64,000 bases of DNA from an uncultured Elusimicrobiales bacterium. GTDB taxonomy: Bacteria > Elusimicrobiota > Elusimicrobia > Elusimicrobiales > Elusimicrobiaceae. The stretch lies in contig CAKUMH010000009.1 in NCBI GenBank assembly GCA_934667625.1, positions 1-64,000 of the forward strand, written 5' to 3'. How positions within the stretch are numbered: position 1 is the stretch's first letter; every line of letters begins with the position of its first letter. Under the pieces are notes generated by a model, which was not told the DNA's origin, searched no databases, and worked only from the letters and a program-made list of their open reading frames with translations. Both the position numbers and the translations under genes were made by a program. Shown here in pieces: positions 32,805-41,541 of this stretch.

Positions 32805-33547
32805 TATTTTGCCCCCTCGTCTTTAAAGACGCCTAACGGATATTGCGGCATCATCTTGGTGCGCACAAATTCCAACGCCTGCGGCACGCTGGCGTGCCAG
32901 TTGGTCGGGCATTGGGAAAGCACTTCCACCATGGAAAAGCCGACTCCGTTGACTTGGTTTTCAAACGCTTTTTTGATGGCTTGTTTGGCCTTCATCACAT
33001 TTTGCGGGCAATCCACCGCTACGCGGGCCAAGTATTTGGAACCGGTAATTTGCGCGAGCATTTCGCACATATTAATCGGCCAGCCCTGCAGTTTCGGATC
33101 GCGCCCTTTGGGAGCGGTGGTGGCTACTTGGCCTACCAGGGTGGTGGGGGCCATTTGGCCGCCCGTCATGCCGTAAATGGCGTTGTTGATAAAAATGACG
33201 GTAATGTTTTCGCTGCGGACGGCGGCATGTACAATTTCGGCCATACCAATAGAGGCCAAATCGCCGTCGCCCTGATAGGAAAACACAATCGCCTGCGGTT
33301 TAGAGCGTTTAATGCCCGTGGCAATCGCCGGGCCGCGGCCATGCGCGCCCTGCACCATGTCGCAGGCAAAATAGGAATCCGCAAATACGGCGCACCCAAC
33401 GGGAGCCACACCGATAACGCGGTCCGCAATGCCCAGCTCATCAAAAGTTTCGCCCATTAAGCGGTGCACAATACCGTGGCCGCAGCCGGGGCAGTAGTGC
33501 ATGGGCAAATCGGTCAAACTGGCCGGTTTTTTAGCAATAATCGTCAT
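32804..33547 (-). CDS. korB: 2-oxoacid:ferredoxin oxidoreductase, beta (TPP-binding) subunit
   Basis: The 247-residue subunit binds thiamine diphosphate: the GDGDLASIGMAEIVHAAVRS stretch followed by FINNAIYGMTGGQ is the TPP motif. CPGCGHG near the start supplies iron-sulfur or structural cysteines. It is a typical KorB/VorA-sized chain. A four-base gap separates it from the alpha gene. Confidence 0.92.
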   Translation of the reverse strand: MTIIAKKPASLTDLPMHYCPGCGHGIVHRLMGETFDELGIADRVIGVAPVGCAVFADSYFACDMVQGAHGRGPAIATGIKRSKPQAIVFSYQGDGDLASIGMAEIVHAAVRSENITVIFINNAIYGMTGGQMAPTTLVGQVATTAPKGRDPKLQGWPINMCEMLAQITGSKYLARVAVDCPQNVMKAKQAIKKAFENQVNGVGFSMVEVLSQCPTNWHASVPQALEFVRTKMMPQYPLGVFKDEGAK

Positions 33548-33551
33548 AAAT

Positions 33552-34715
33552 TTATTTGCCTCCTTTCAGGTCGCCCTGCATACCAAGGGATGTATCGCGT
33601 TGGCAGTGGTAGGTAAAGCCGTTGGCGTGCTCCTGCAAGTCAAACAGGCCTTCTTTCTGGCCGTTTAAAATAGAGCGGACAGCGGTTAAAATGGTGTTCC
33701 CGTCCGGTTGGCCTCCGGCAGGGTAGGCGTTTAAGTAAACGGGCGTTTTGCCGTTTACGGCCAGTTTTACATCCTGCACCAATTGGCCCAAGCTCTGTTC
33801 CACCGCCAGCACGCCTTTTGTTTTGGCGGCCAGTTCGGCTAAGCGTTTGGAAGGAAACGGCCACAGGGTAACCGGGCGGAAAAGGCCTACTTTTAAGCCC
33901 TCTTCTCGGGCCTTGTTGACAGCCTCTAGGCACGCACGCGAGGATAAGCCGTACGCCACCAACAGCACATCGCAGTCTGCGGCGTTGCGTTCTTCCCAGC
34001 GGGCCTCGGTTTTTTCAATCAGGCCGTAACGTTTGGCGCGCTCTACCACATCAGCAATTAAATTGTCGCCTTTGTAAGAAAAAACATTGTTTTTCTTGCG
34101 ACCGTTTTTATGAATGTCCACCGCCCAGTCAAACTTGCCCAATTTGTTGGGGTCTACCGGGTCAAAATCAAAAGCCATGCTTTCCATCATTTGCCCCAAA
34201 ATGCCGTCGGCCAAAATCATGCAGGGCATGCGGTACTTTTCGGCCAGTTCAAAACCGAGTTTGGGAAAATTGCCCAGTTCTTCCACCGAGTTGGGCGCTA
34301 AAACGATAATGTGATAATCGCCGTTGCCGCCGCCGCGCGTGGCTTGGAAGTAATCCCCCTGCGCGCCCGCAATGCTGCCCAGGCCCGGCCCGCCGCGCAT
34401 GACGTTGACGATAAGGCACGGCAAATCTGCGCTGGCCAAATAGGTAATGCCTTCCTGTTTTAAGCTGACGCCCGGAGAAGAAGAGGACGTCATGCTGCGC
34501 GTGCCGGTGGATGCGGCGCCGTACACCATGTTGATAGCGGCCACTTCGCTTTCCGCCTGCACAAAGGCGCCGCCGGCATCGGCCATGTTAGCGGCCATAA
34601 ATTCCGGCACTTCGTTTTGCGGCGTAATGGGATAACCGGCAAAAAAGCGGCACCCAGCGCGGATGGCGCCTTCGGCCAGGGCTTCGTTGCCTTTACGTAA
34701 CGTTTTTTCGGTCAT
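33552..34715 (-). CDS. korA: 2-oxoacid:ferredoxin oxidoreductase, alpha subunit
   Basis: The 387-residue chain has GYPITPQNEVPEFMA at the pyrimidine-binding end. It also has QAESEVAAINMVYGAASTG and TSSSSPGVSLKQEGI, all typical of KorA/VorB alpha chains. Length fits the four-subunit type rather than the fused one. It sits between the delta ferredoxin gene and the beta gene. Confidence 0.92.
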   Translation of the reverse strand: MTEKTLRKGNEALAEGAIRAGCRFFAGYPITPQNEVPEFMAANMADAGGAFVQAESEVAAINMVYGAASTGTRSMTSSSSPGVSLKQEGITYLASADLPCLIVNVMRGGPGLGSIAGAQGDYFQATRGGGNGDYHIIVLAPNSVEELGNFPKLGFELAEKYRMPCMILADGILGQMMESMAFDFDPVDPNKLGKFDWAVDIHKNGRKKNNVFSYKGDNLIADVVERAKRYGLIEKTEARWEERNAADCDVLLVAYGLSSRACLEAVNKAREEGLKVGLFRPVTLWPFPSKRLAELAAKTKGVLAVEQSLGQLVQDVKLAVNGKTPVYLNAYPAGGQPDGNTILTAVRSILNGQKEGLFDLQEHANGFTYHCQRDTSLGMQGDLKGGK

Positions 34716-34734
34716 AATTAAAAATCCTCAAAAT

Positions 34735-34941
34735 TTATTCTTTAATTACCGTAATGGCGATATCGGGGCACATACGGTAACACATCGCACAGCCGATGCA
34801 ATCTTCGGGGCGTTCCATCACGGCGGGGAAGTATCCCTTCTTGCTGATGGTCTTGGACGGGCCCAAACATTTTTTGGGGCACGCACTGACGCACAAATAG
34901 CATGCCTTGCATTTGTTGGCGTCTACTTCTATTCTTGACAT
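34735..34941 (-). CDS. korD: 2-oxoacid:ferredoxin oxidoreductase, delta subunit (2[4Fe-4S] ferredoxin)
   Basis: The 68-residue ferredoxin has two CxxCxxCxxxC sets (CKACYLCVSACPKKC and CIGCAMCYRMCP) for two [4Fe-4S] clusters that carry electrons to soluble ferredoxin. The start at MSRIEVD is chosen because AGGAGACC precedes it; a longer frame upstream has no support. It is the first gene of korDABC. Confidence 0.92.
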   Translation of the reverse strand: MSRIEVDANKCKACYLCVSACPKKCLGPSKTISKKGYFPAVMERPEDCIGCAMCYRMCPDIAITVIKE

Positions 34942-34989
34942 AGGTCTCCTAAGGGCCCGGGGGTATAAACCGGGAAATCCCATATATAA

Positions 34990-35019
34990 AGTATAGGTCT
35001 TTTTTGGGAGGGTGTGCAA
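34990..35019 (-). promoter_or_regulatory. Promoter of the korDABC operon
   Basis: On the minus strand TTGCAC (35019-35014), an 18-base spacer and TATACT (34995-34990). Confidence 0.65.
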
Positions 35020-35082
35020 TACGCAGGGAAGAATTAAAACAGGTGCGACAGGCAGTCCGTATTTTTGTTTTTCAAAAAACAG

Positions 35083-35111
35083 TTGCCGCCCGTGTGAAAA
35101 TTTAGTATTAT
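35083..35111 (+). promoter_or_regulatory. Promoter of tRNA-Phe
   Basis: TTGCCG (35083-35088), a 17-base spacer and TATTAT (35106-35111), ending 11 bases before the mature tRNA. Confidence 0.7.
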
Positions 35112-35122
35112 ATATAGGTAAT

Positions 35123-35194
35123 GCCGAGGTAGCTCAGTGGTAGAGCACTGGTCTGAAAAACCAGGTGTCGACAGTTCGATCCTGTCCCTCGGCA
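35123..35194 (+). tRNA. tRNA-Phe (anticodon GAA)
   Basis: A full cloverleaf: acceptor GCCGAGG/CCTCGGC, D stem GCTC/GAGC, anticodon stem CTGGT/ACCAG around CTGAAAA (anticodon GAA), a five-base variable region, T stem GACAG/CTGTC with loop TTCGATC, and discriminator A. CCA is not encoded. Length 72. Confidence 0.97.
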
Positions 35195-35198
35195 TTTC

Positions 35199-35222
35199 TG
35201 ATAAACTTTTCGTATACGCCCG
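35199..35222. repeat. Half-palindrome relic of the pilin cassette leader
   Basis: The 25 bases ending at the tRNA flank match one arm plus the centre of the copy 3/4 palindrome at 22 of 25 positions (core TGATAAACTTTTCGTATAC, one mismatch in 19). The other arm is absent: a terminator stem begins right at the centre. Confidence 0.55.
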
Positions 35223-35246
35223 CCCTCAAAAGCGGGCGTTTTTTTA
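35217..35246 (+). terminator. Terminator of tRNA-Phe
   Basis: CGCCCGC / GCGGGCG with an 8-base loop, followed by seven T. The T tract overlaps the stop codon of the convergent pilin gene. Confidence 0.9.
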
Positions 35247-35708
35247 TTCTTCAGGTATTCCTATCATTTTGCACCAATCTTTGCCGCTATCATCATTGCC
35301 ACAATATAAATGAGTAGCAGGATCATCTGGATAGTCAAACCCTAAAAAATAGCTGCTCTTGGCATCCACAATACGGTTGGCATAATAAGCAGCCCCGTCT
35401 GTTCCATAATCCCAATATTTCGTACGGAAACAAGCCTCATCTACGCACGTATGATTACCTGATAAATCAGGTTTCACGGGATATTCAATTTCCGGCTCTA
35501 AAAACTCGGCAACTCCACATTCTCCCGGTGTGCTTAATTCACACAAGGCTCTATTTTTGTACATTGTATTTAACATAAGCCTTGCCTCAGCCACCCGAGA
35601 TTTTTCCACAGCCTTTTCGTACTGGGGTAAAGCCACCGCCGCCAAAATACCGATAATTAATACTACTACCAACAATTCTATTAATGTGAATCCTGTTTTC
35701 TTGCTCAT
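35244..35708 (-). CDS. Type IV pilin-like protein, second subfamily
   Basis: The 154-residue prepilin starts MSKKTGFTLIELLVVVLIIG, with a six-residue leader before the cut after Gly. It continues LPQYEKAVEKSRVAEARLML. The globular part differs from copies 1-4: it lacks the YYMANG motif and has cysteines in LCELSTPGECG, HTCVDEACFRTK and LYCGNDDSGKDWCKMIG. The Shine-Dalgarno AAGGAGCG precedes the ATG. Its leader is unlike that of the other cassettes (structured RNA upstream). It lies between tRNA-Phe and rlmI. Confidence 0.88.
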   Translation of the reverse strand: MSKKTGFTLIELLVVVLIIGILAAVALPQYEKAVEKSRVAEARLMLNTMYKNRALCELSTPGECGVAEFLEPEIEYPVKPDLSGNHTCVDEACFRTKYWDYGTDGAAYYANRIVDAKSSYFLGFDYPDDPATHLYCGNDDSGKDWCKMIGIPEE

Positions 35709-35741
35709 ACGAACGCTCCTTTTTTACCGGGCTCCGCACAT

Positions 35742-35950
35742 AAAAAACGGCTGATTGCACGGAGCCGCAAACAGGTAGCCCCACACAACAGCCGTGGTTT
35801 GCCGCCCGAAGGACGGCAAACGCTCGGCCCAAAAGCAACAGGGTAATTAGTCCTTTTGCTTTTGAACCTAAAACGACTGTTTTTGGCCTCTTTGCGCACC
35901 GCCTAAGCGGTTACACACCATATCTGCTATGGTTCCAAAAACAGATTAAA
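35742..35950 (-). ncRNA. Highly structured leader or small RNA upstream of the second-subfamily pilin
   Basis: Read on the minus strand, four domains follow one another. (1) An outer stem CTGTTTTTGG/CCAAAAACAG (35944-35935 with 35886-35877) encloses two hairpins, ACCATA/TATGGT and ACCGC/GCGGT. (2) A 9-bp stem CAAAAGCAA/TTGCTTTTG (35864-35830). (3) GTTTGCCG/CGGCAAAC (35821-35797). (4) A terminator-like hairpin ACGGCTG/CAGCCGT (35795-35747) followed by T6. A further stem GGCTCCG/CGGAGCC (35766-35730) uses bases on both sides of the terminator's 3' arm, so both cannot form together. This is either an attenuator or riboswitch-like leader, or an independent small RNA. I do not recognise a known class. 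Confidence 0.55.
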
Positions 35951-35974
35951 TTTTTACTGCTTTAAAATATCCTC

Positions 35975-37147
<1,173 letters not shown>

Positions 37148-37158
37148 GGTTTCTCCTT

Positions 37159-37740
37159 CTATTTGCCCTGGTTTTCTTCCAGCTGGTTCACCGGAATTTT
37201 GGCGGCGCAGAGCGGGCACTCTTTCGCCGTAAAGGTTTGCATCGGGTACGACAACAGCGCGCGAAGCGGCACAGACAGGGGCAAATAGCCCATGGAGCGG
37301 TCCACAATCACCCCTACGCCCACCACTTCGCCTCCCAGCTTGGAGACGAGTTCAATGGCTTTGTTGATCTTGCGGCCGGAAACGGCTACATCGTCCACAA
37401 TCAGCACCTGTTCGCCTTCTTTAATCATAAAATTATGCTTTAAAATCATATTGCCGTCTTCGCCGCGGGAAGCAAAAATGGCTCGGGCGCCGCGTACGCG
37501 GGCCACTTCCTGCGCCAGCACAGAGTCCGACGGCGTCAGTGCCATAATTACATCCACCGGTTTTGTAAACTTATCCGACAGGGCCCCCGCTATCCGTTGC
37601 GCCAAATTGGGGTGCTGCATCAGCAGTGAGGTTTGAATATAGGTTTGGCTGTGAAAACCGGAAGGCATAACAAAATGCCCCTCCAAAATAGCCCCATGCT
37701 CCTGCAGTAAGCACAACACGTCAATGTTATTTTTTTGCAT
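37159..37740 (-). CDS. pyrE: Orotate phosphoribosyltransferase
   Basis: The 193-residue enzyme transfers ribose 5-phosphate from PRPP to orotate in UMP synthesis. The PRPP loop VLIVDDVAVSGRK is clear, and GHFVMPSGFHSQTYIQ fits the N-terminal hood. It overlaps the AsmA-like gene by 14 bases and is followed 11 bases later by rlmI. The C-terminal extension with CPLCAAK may hold a small zinc site. No other pyr genes are nearby. Confidence 0.93.
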   Translation of the reverse strand: MQKNNIDVLCLLQEHGAILEGHFVMPSGFHSQTYIQTSLLMQHPNLAQRIAGALSDKFTKPVDVIMALTPSDSVLAQEVARVRGARAIFASRGEDGNMILKHNFMIKEGEQVLIVDDVAVSGRKINKAIELVSKLGGEVVGVGVIVDRSMGYLPLSVPLRALLSYPMQTFTAKECPLCAAKIPVNQLEENQGK

Positions 37741-40033
37741 GAAAATCTCCTTGGATAAATTCCTGTGCGGCTTTAAATTCGGTTTTTAACCCTTGTTGCT
37801 GGGCGGTGCGGATATTCTGCCCTGTTTTTTTGGCACGCAGCATTTCCAGCTTGGGTTTGAACATAGACGACGACACCCGGAACGCCAACGCCGGATTGCC
37901 GGACTCATCCGTCAGGTTCTCGGCTAACGCTCCCGAACGGGAAGTGTTGGTAAACATCGTCCATATAATGATATCAAAATTTTCGTTCACCCAGTCCGTC
38001 CATCCGCTTACGGCGGCGGAAATCGTCGGGCCTACCGTAAAGGCGTTGTTAATCTGCATGGCCCCTTTCGCAAAATCTACCGAGACGGCCATATCGGTAA
38101 AGGGCACATCCTTCAGCACCCGACCGACTTTAAAGCTCCCGGCCCGCTCCATGCGGTGCATGATTAAAAAGGGTTGGAACGTAATGTTAAGCGCTTGCTG
38201 TTCCTCGGCCAGTTTTTCCATTTGGTGAATAACGCCCCCTTCCAGCCGCGCCTTGAGCGGGCCGGACAAATTCTTCATGCCGGCCTTTAGACCTGTAAAA
38301 TCAAACTCTGCGCTAAAATGATTGCCCGAAAGCACTTGGGTGGAAAAGGTATCCGCCGCCAAGACGCCGGCAAAATTGGGCATAAAGCCGGGCAGACGGT
38401 CGCGAAAATTGCGCAGCCAGGCCAGTTCCCCCGTGACGGGCGCTTTAAAATGCCCCCCATTCTTGGTAAGCGGAGAAATTACTGTGACAAAATCTTTCAC
38501 CGTTTCAATGAATGCCATGGGGTCTAGGTGTTTCCAGTACATGGCGGTGCGGATTTTACGGCGGGGACTCTTTAAATTATTGACAGACAAACTCATCTTA
38601 AACGGTACCCCGTTTAGTTCCGTGGAGGCAATATACGCATACAGATTTCCCTTGCGCCAGCTGCCGCTTAAGTCCAGCTTATCAAACACGGTTTTGTTTA
38701 CCGTCACCTTCCCTTTGGTGGTGCGGGCATAGAGGTCGGAAAAATCTTTTTTAGCGCGGAACTCGCCCGTTACCCCGTTTGCCTTAAACCCGTAAAACAG
38801 CCCGGAAGCTTTATCTGCCTGCACGGTAAGCAACGGCAGGGAAAATTTGCCTTCCTGCCGCGTTATTTGTGCCGAAGCAGCGGCCTGCCCCGTCAGCTGG
38901 TATTGCCCAATAAAGGGATAATAGCGGTTTTTGCCCGCCAAATTAAACAAATTGGTGGAGGCCTGTACGTCCATCGTAAAGGGCGCGTGGGCAAAATCCA
39001 ACTGGCCGGAAAGCGTGAGCTTTACATCCGCCGCCGAGGCAGTTAGCTGGGTGAGTTTTAAAAGCGTGTAATTGTTGGACAGCACGCCCCGGGCCGTGAT
39101 TTTAGACTTCGGAAGGGAAAAATCCCCTTTCTTGGCGTGGAAGAGAGAGAGGTCCTTGCTGTCAAAGGCGGGAACATCGGCCTTTAGATTAAAGTAGGGC
39201 GTTTTTAAATTGTCCACATCCAATAGTAAATCTACCGGCTTTTGGAATAAATACACTTGGGTACGCAAGCTGCGCAGCGCAAAATTCTGCCAGTTAAAAT
39301 CGGCAAAGTTCACATGCCCCGTTCCTTTAATTTCCATGTCGGAAATACTATCCGCCCACTTATTGCGCAGCACCATATCCGCCGTAAAGCGGGAAAGTTC
39401 GTTAAACCGGAGGCGTTCAAAATGCAAGTTAAGCCCGTAAATGGCATGCGAAACACCGGTGGTCAAGTCCTTATAGCTAAGCACTCCGTTGCGCAGGGTC
39501 CAGTCCTCCACGCTAACGGTGAACTTTTTACCTGTTAATTCGCTGGTGTAGACGGATTTTTCCTTAGACGTGCGGATTTGCGGCATGTTTAACACGCCTC
39601 GCTCGCTCCGCACCACGCTAAAACGCGGGGCATTCAGGGTTACCTCATCAATAACCAACTGCTGGTTTAAAAGCGGCAAGAGCTTAAATTTAAGCGTCAC
39701 CGAATCTGCGGATAACAACGGAAACCCGGGGCTGCCCTGCGTATCCAGTACCGAAAAGCCCTTTAGCTCCAGGGTATTAATGAATTTTAAATTTAAAGAC
39801 GAGATAATGACCGGGCGGTCCAACCGGCTTTGCAGTTCCTGCGTGATGAGTTCGCTAATGTGCTGAGCGTTAAAGGTTTTTAAAAAGACCAGTACTACGA
39901 GAGCCGATAAAAGCATCAAAAACATCACGGCAAACAACACGAGCCGCAGGCTCATAGAGGCGACAACCGCCACCATATGCCGCAACTTGCGCCAAAAACC
40001 GAGTCTTTTATTTTTATGTTTTTTAGCAGCCAT
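37727..40033 (-). CDS. AsmA-like (TamB/AsmA superfamily) membrane-anchored protein
   Basis: The 768-residue protein has a basic N-terminus, one membrane segment (about 26-50) and then a long periplasmic region that begins with the AsmA-type motif ITQELQSRLDRPVIISSLNL. Beta-rich repeats fill the rest and a C-terminal AsmA_2-like segment follows. Proteins of this group form bridge-like structures linked to phospholipid movement and outer-membrane assembly. It sits between the HExxH membrane protein and pyrE in a tight operon. Confidence 0.8.
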   Translation of the reverse strand: MAAKKHKNKRLGFWRKLRHMVAVVASMSLRLVLFAVMFLMLLSALVVLVFLKTFNAQHISELITQELQSRLDRPVIISSLNLKFINTLELKGFSVLDTQGSPGFPLLSADSVTLKFKLLPLLNQQLVIDEVTLNAPRFSVVRSERGVLNMPQIRTSKEKSVYTSELTGKKFTVSVEDWTLRNGVLSYKDLTTGVSHAIYGLNLHFERLRFNELSRFTADMVLRNKWADSISDMEIKGTGHVNFADFNWQNFALRSLRTQVYLFQKPVDLLLDVDNLKTPYFNLKADVPAFDSKDLSLFHAKKGDFSLPKSKITARGVLSNNYTLLKLTQLTASAADVKLTLSGQLDFAHAPFTMDVQASTNLFNLAGKNRYYPFIGQYQLTGQAAASAQITRQEGKFSLPLLTVQADKASGLFYGFKANGVTGEFRAKKDFSDLYARTTKGKVTVNKTVFDKLDLSGSWRKGNLYAYIASTELNGVPFKMSLSVNNLKSPRRKIRTAMYWKHLDPMAFIETVKDFVTVISPLTKNGGHFKAPVTGELAWLRNFRDRLPGFMPNFAGVLAADTFSTQVLSGNHFSAEFDFTGLKAGMKNLSGPLKARLEGGVIHQMEKLAEEQQALNITFQPFLIMHRMERAGSFKVGRVLKDVPFTDMAVSVDFAKGAMQINNAFTVGPTISAAVSGWTDWVNENFDIIIWTMFTNTSRSGALAENLTDESGNPALAFRVSSSMFKPKLEMLRAKKTGQNIRTAQQQGLKTEFKAAQEFIQGDFHAKK

Positions 40034-40036
40034 ACT

Positions 40037-40723
40037 TTACCCAGCGTTTACTACGCGTTCTACTATATAGTTTACTAAAATTCGCCACACATTTAAGGTC
40101 CCGACCAGTACATTTTTCCCGGCAGGCAAAAGCAAAACCTCCTGCGGGAACAATCCCTTTAACACCAGGGCCAATACCAACAGGTTGGCTAGGCCAATCA
40201 TCACCAGAGAAAACACCTTTCCACCGGCCAATTTTAGATCCGGCTGGTCCGCCTCAAATAATGTTTTGACGGTTTGTACCCAGTGAAACGCCGTAAAAAA
40301 ACCAATCAGAAATAAAAAGACCTGCCGGTAGGGCGTTAAATCTACAAAAAGAGAGGCTATCACATATACCAGGGCCGTCAGCACCACATACCCCGGTAAA
40401 AAATAGGGAGCCAATACCACAAAGGCGTTGCATTTATCCATTTTGACGTATCCGCTGTCCTTCCCAACGGAAAAATCTTTAATGCGGCACCCACACAAAA
40501 GAGCCGCAAGGGCATGAGTCATTTCGTGCACAAAAACATACGGACGGGAAAAATTATACCAGGCAAAATGGATGATTACGTATACCAAAACCCCTACCAA
40601 AAACGAAAGCGCCGCTGGCCAGTGGCCCAAAACACCGAAAACCAACCGCACCGTTTGGGCAAAGGCTAAAACGGCCGTGGGCAAAAGAAACAAAGCAATT
40701 GCTAATTTGATGAACCGAACCAT
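40037..40723 (-). CDS. HExxH-containing membrane protein, M50B-like putative metallopeptidase
   Basis: The 228-residue protein has five or so membrane segments. HEMTH (66-70) lies in the context YVFVHEMTHALAALLCG, as in site-2-protease-like M50 peptidases. APYFLPG (about 105) may stand for the second family motif. It therefore probably cuts within the membrane, or is a degenerate relative. The start is chosen because it overlaps the lplA stop by TAATG. The third metal ligand cannot be placed with confidence. Its substrate is unknown. Confidence 0.65.
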   Translation of the reverse strand: MVRFIKLAIALFLLPTAVLAFAQTVRLVFGVLGHWPAALSFLVGVLVYVIIHFAWYNFSRPYVFVHEMTHALAALLCGCRIKDFSVGKDSGYVKMDKCNAFVVLAPYFLPGYVVLTALVYVIASLFVDLTPYRQVFLFLIGFFTAFHWVQTVKTLFEADQPDLKLAGGKVFSLVMIGLANLLVLALVLKGLFPQEVLLLPAGKNVLVGTLNVWRILVNYIVERVVNAG

Positions 40724-41421
40724 TAAAATTTCTCCGTCCACGCCTGCGTTTGATACTGCTCTTTCGCCAGCTGCAAGGCGGCCTCCAGCGTGTGAGTGGA
40801 TAACGCACACGGGCGCAAATCCGCCGCAAACAAATTGCGCACTGCCTGTATAACTGCCGTTTTATACAACGGATTCGTCCGCGCGTGCGGTGTTTGGAGT
40901 GACCCTTGGTAAAGGACGGTCGTTCCAAAACGGCGAATCGCCCCACCTAAAATTTTGGCACCGTCATCCGCCAAGAGATCATTTTCCACCGGATTAATAA
41001 AACACGCGCTGGCAGTGTGATTAACGCTGGGTGCATAGGCGGAAACGGGCAGATGCCCGGCAAACAAACGGCCCGTCAGCCCCACGCGCCCAAGCTCCGC
41101 GTGAATACATCCGTGCAGTTTTTTATAAATTTCAGAGGGGCGGTCTGCCGACGGGAAAATGAGCGAAAAGGTCAAGTCCTCTCCATGAAAGACCACCCCC
41201 CCTCCCGTGGGACGGCGCGCATAAGGAGCGTTCAATTGGCGCATTTGCAACGTGCGCCGCACCTCCTGCACAAACTGGGCATAGCCAAAGGTCACCGCCG
41301 GCCCCGCCGGCCAGTGGTAAAAACGAAGTGTAAGTACCGCTGGACGATCGCGCACGAGCACCTCGTCAAGCGCCATTTGCTCAAATACATTTAAGGCCGG
41401 AGTAGAAAATAAACAATTCAT
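40723..41421 (-). CDS. Lipoate/octanoate protein ligase or transferase
   Basis: The 232-residue protein of the LplA/LipM family has YARRPTGGGVVFHGEDLTFSL and KILGGAIRRFGTTVLYQGS, the lipoate-binding motifs, with the catalytic lysine in the second. It probably attaches lipoate or octanoate to GcvH, encoded 3 kb away. Whether it uses free lipoate with ATP or octanoyl-ACP cannot be told. Its ATG lies six bases past a terminator T tract and has no visible Shine-Dalgarno sequence. It is the first gene of the five-gene operon down to rlmI. Confidence 0.82.
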   Translation of the reverse strand: MNCLFSTPALNVFEQMALDEVLVRDRPAVLTLRFYHWPAGPAVTFGYAQFVQEVRRTLQMRQLNAPYARRPTGGGVVFHGEDLTFSLIFPSADRPSEIYKKLHGCIHAELGRVGLTGRLFAGHLPVSAYAPSVNHTASACFINPVENDLLADDGAKILGGAIRRFGTTVLYQGSLQTPHARTNPLYKTAVIQAVRNLFAADLRPCALSTHTLEAALQLAKEQYQTQAWTEKF

Positions 41422-41427
41422 TTTTAC

Positions 41428-41457
41428 AAAAAGCCTCCGCGGTTTACGCGCGGAGGC
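41428..41457 (-). terminator. Terminator after gcvPB
   Basis: On the minus strand GCCTCCGCG / CGCGGAGGC with a short loop, followed by TTTTTGT, lies between gcvPB and lplA. A second, upstream hairpin (CTTCGGACAGAT / ATCTGCCCGAAG, 41508-41480) may assist. Confidence 0.88.
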
Positions 41458-41541
41458 AAAAACTGATTTTCAAGTTTCGCTTCGGGCAGATTTTTAATCT
41501 GTCCGAAGGGCCAAGCATACGGCCAGGACCGTCACACTGTG

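Noticed and set aside
35123..35222. tRNA-Phe as an integration site
   Set aside because: No integrase, no repeat of the tRNA 3' end and no foreign block next to it. The match past the tRNA belongs to the pilin leader family.
35877..35944. Similarity of the minus-strand stretch GGCGGTGCGCAAAGAGGCC to the GACGCAAAGCC part of c-di-GMP-I (GEMM) riboswitches
   Set aside because: The other conserved part (GCACAGGGCAAACC) is not present and the stem layout differs. A seven-base match is weak evidence.
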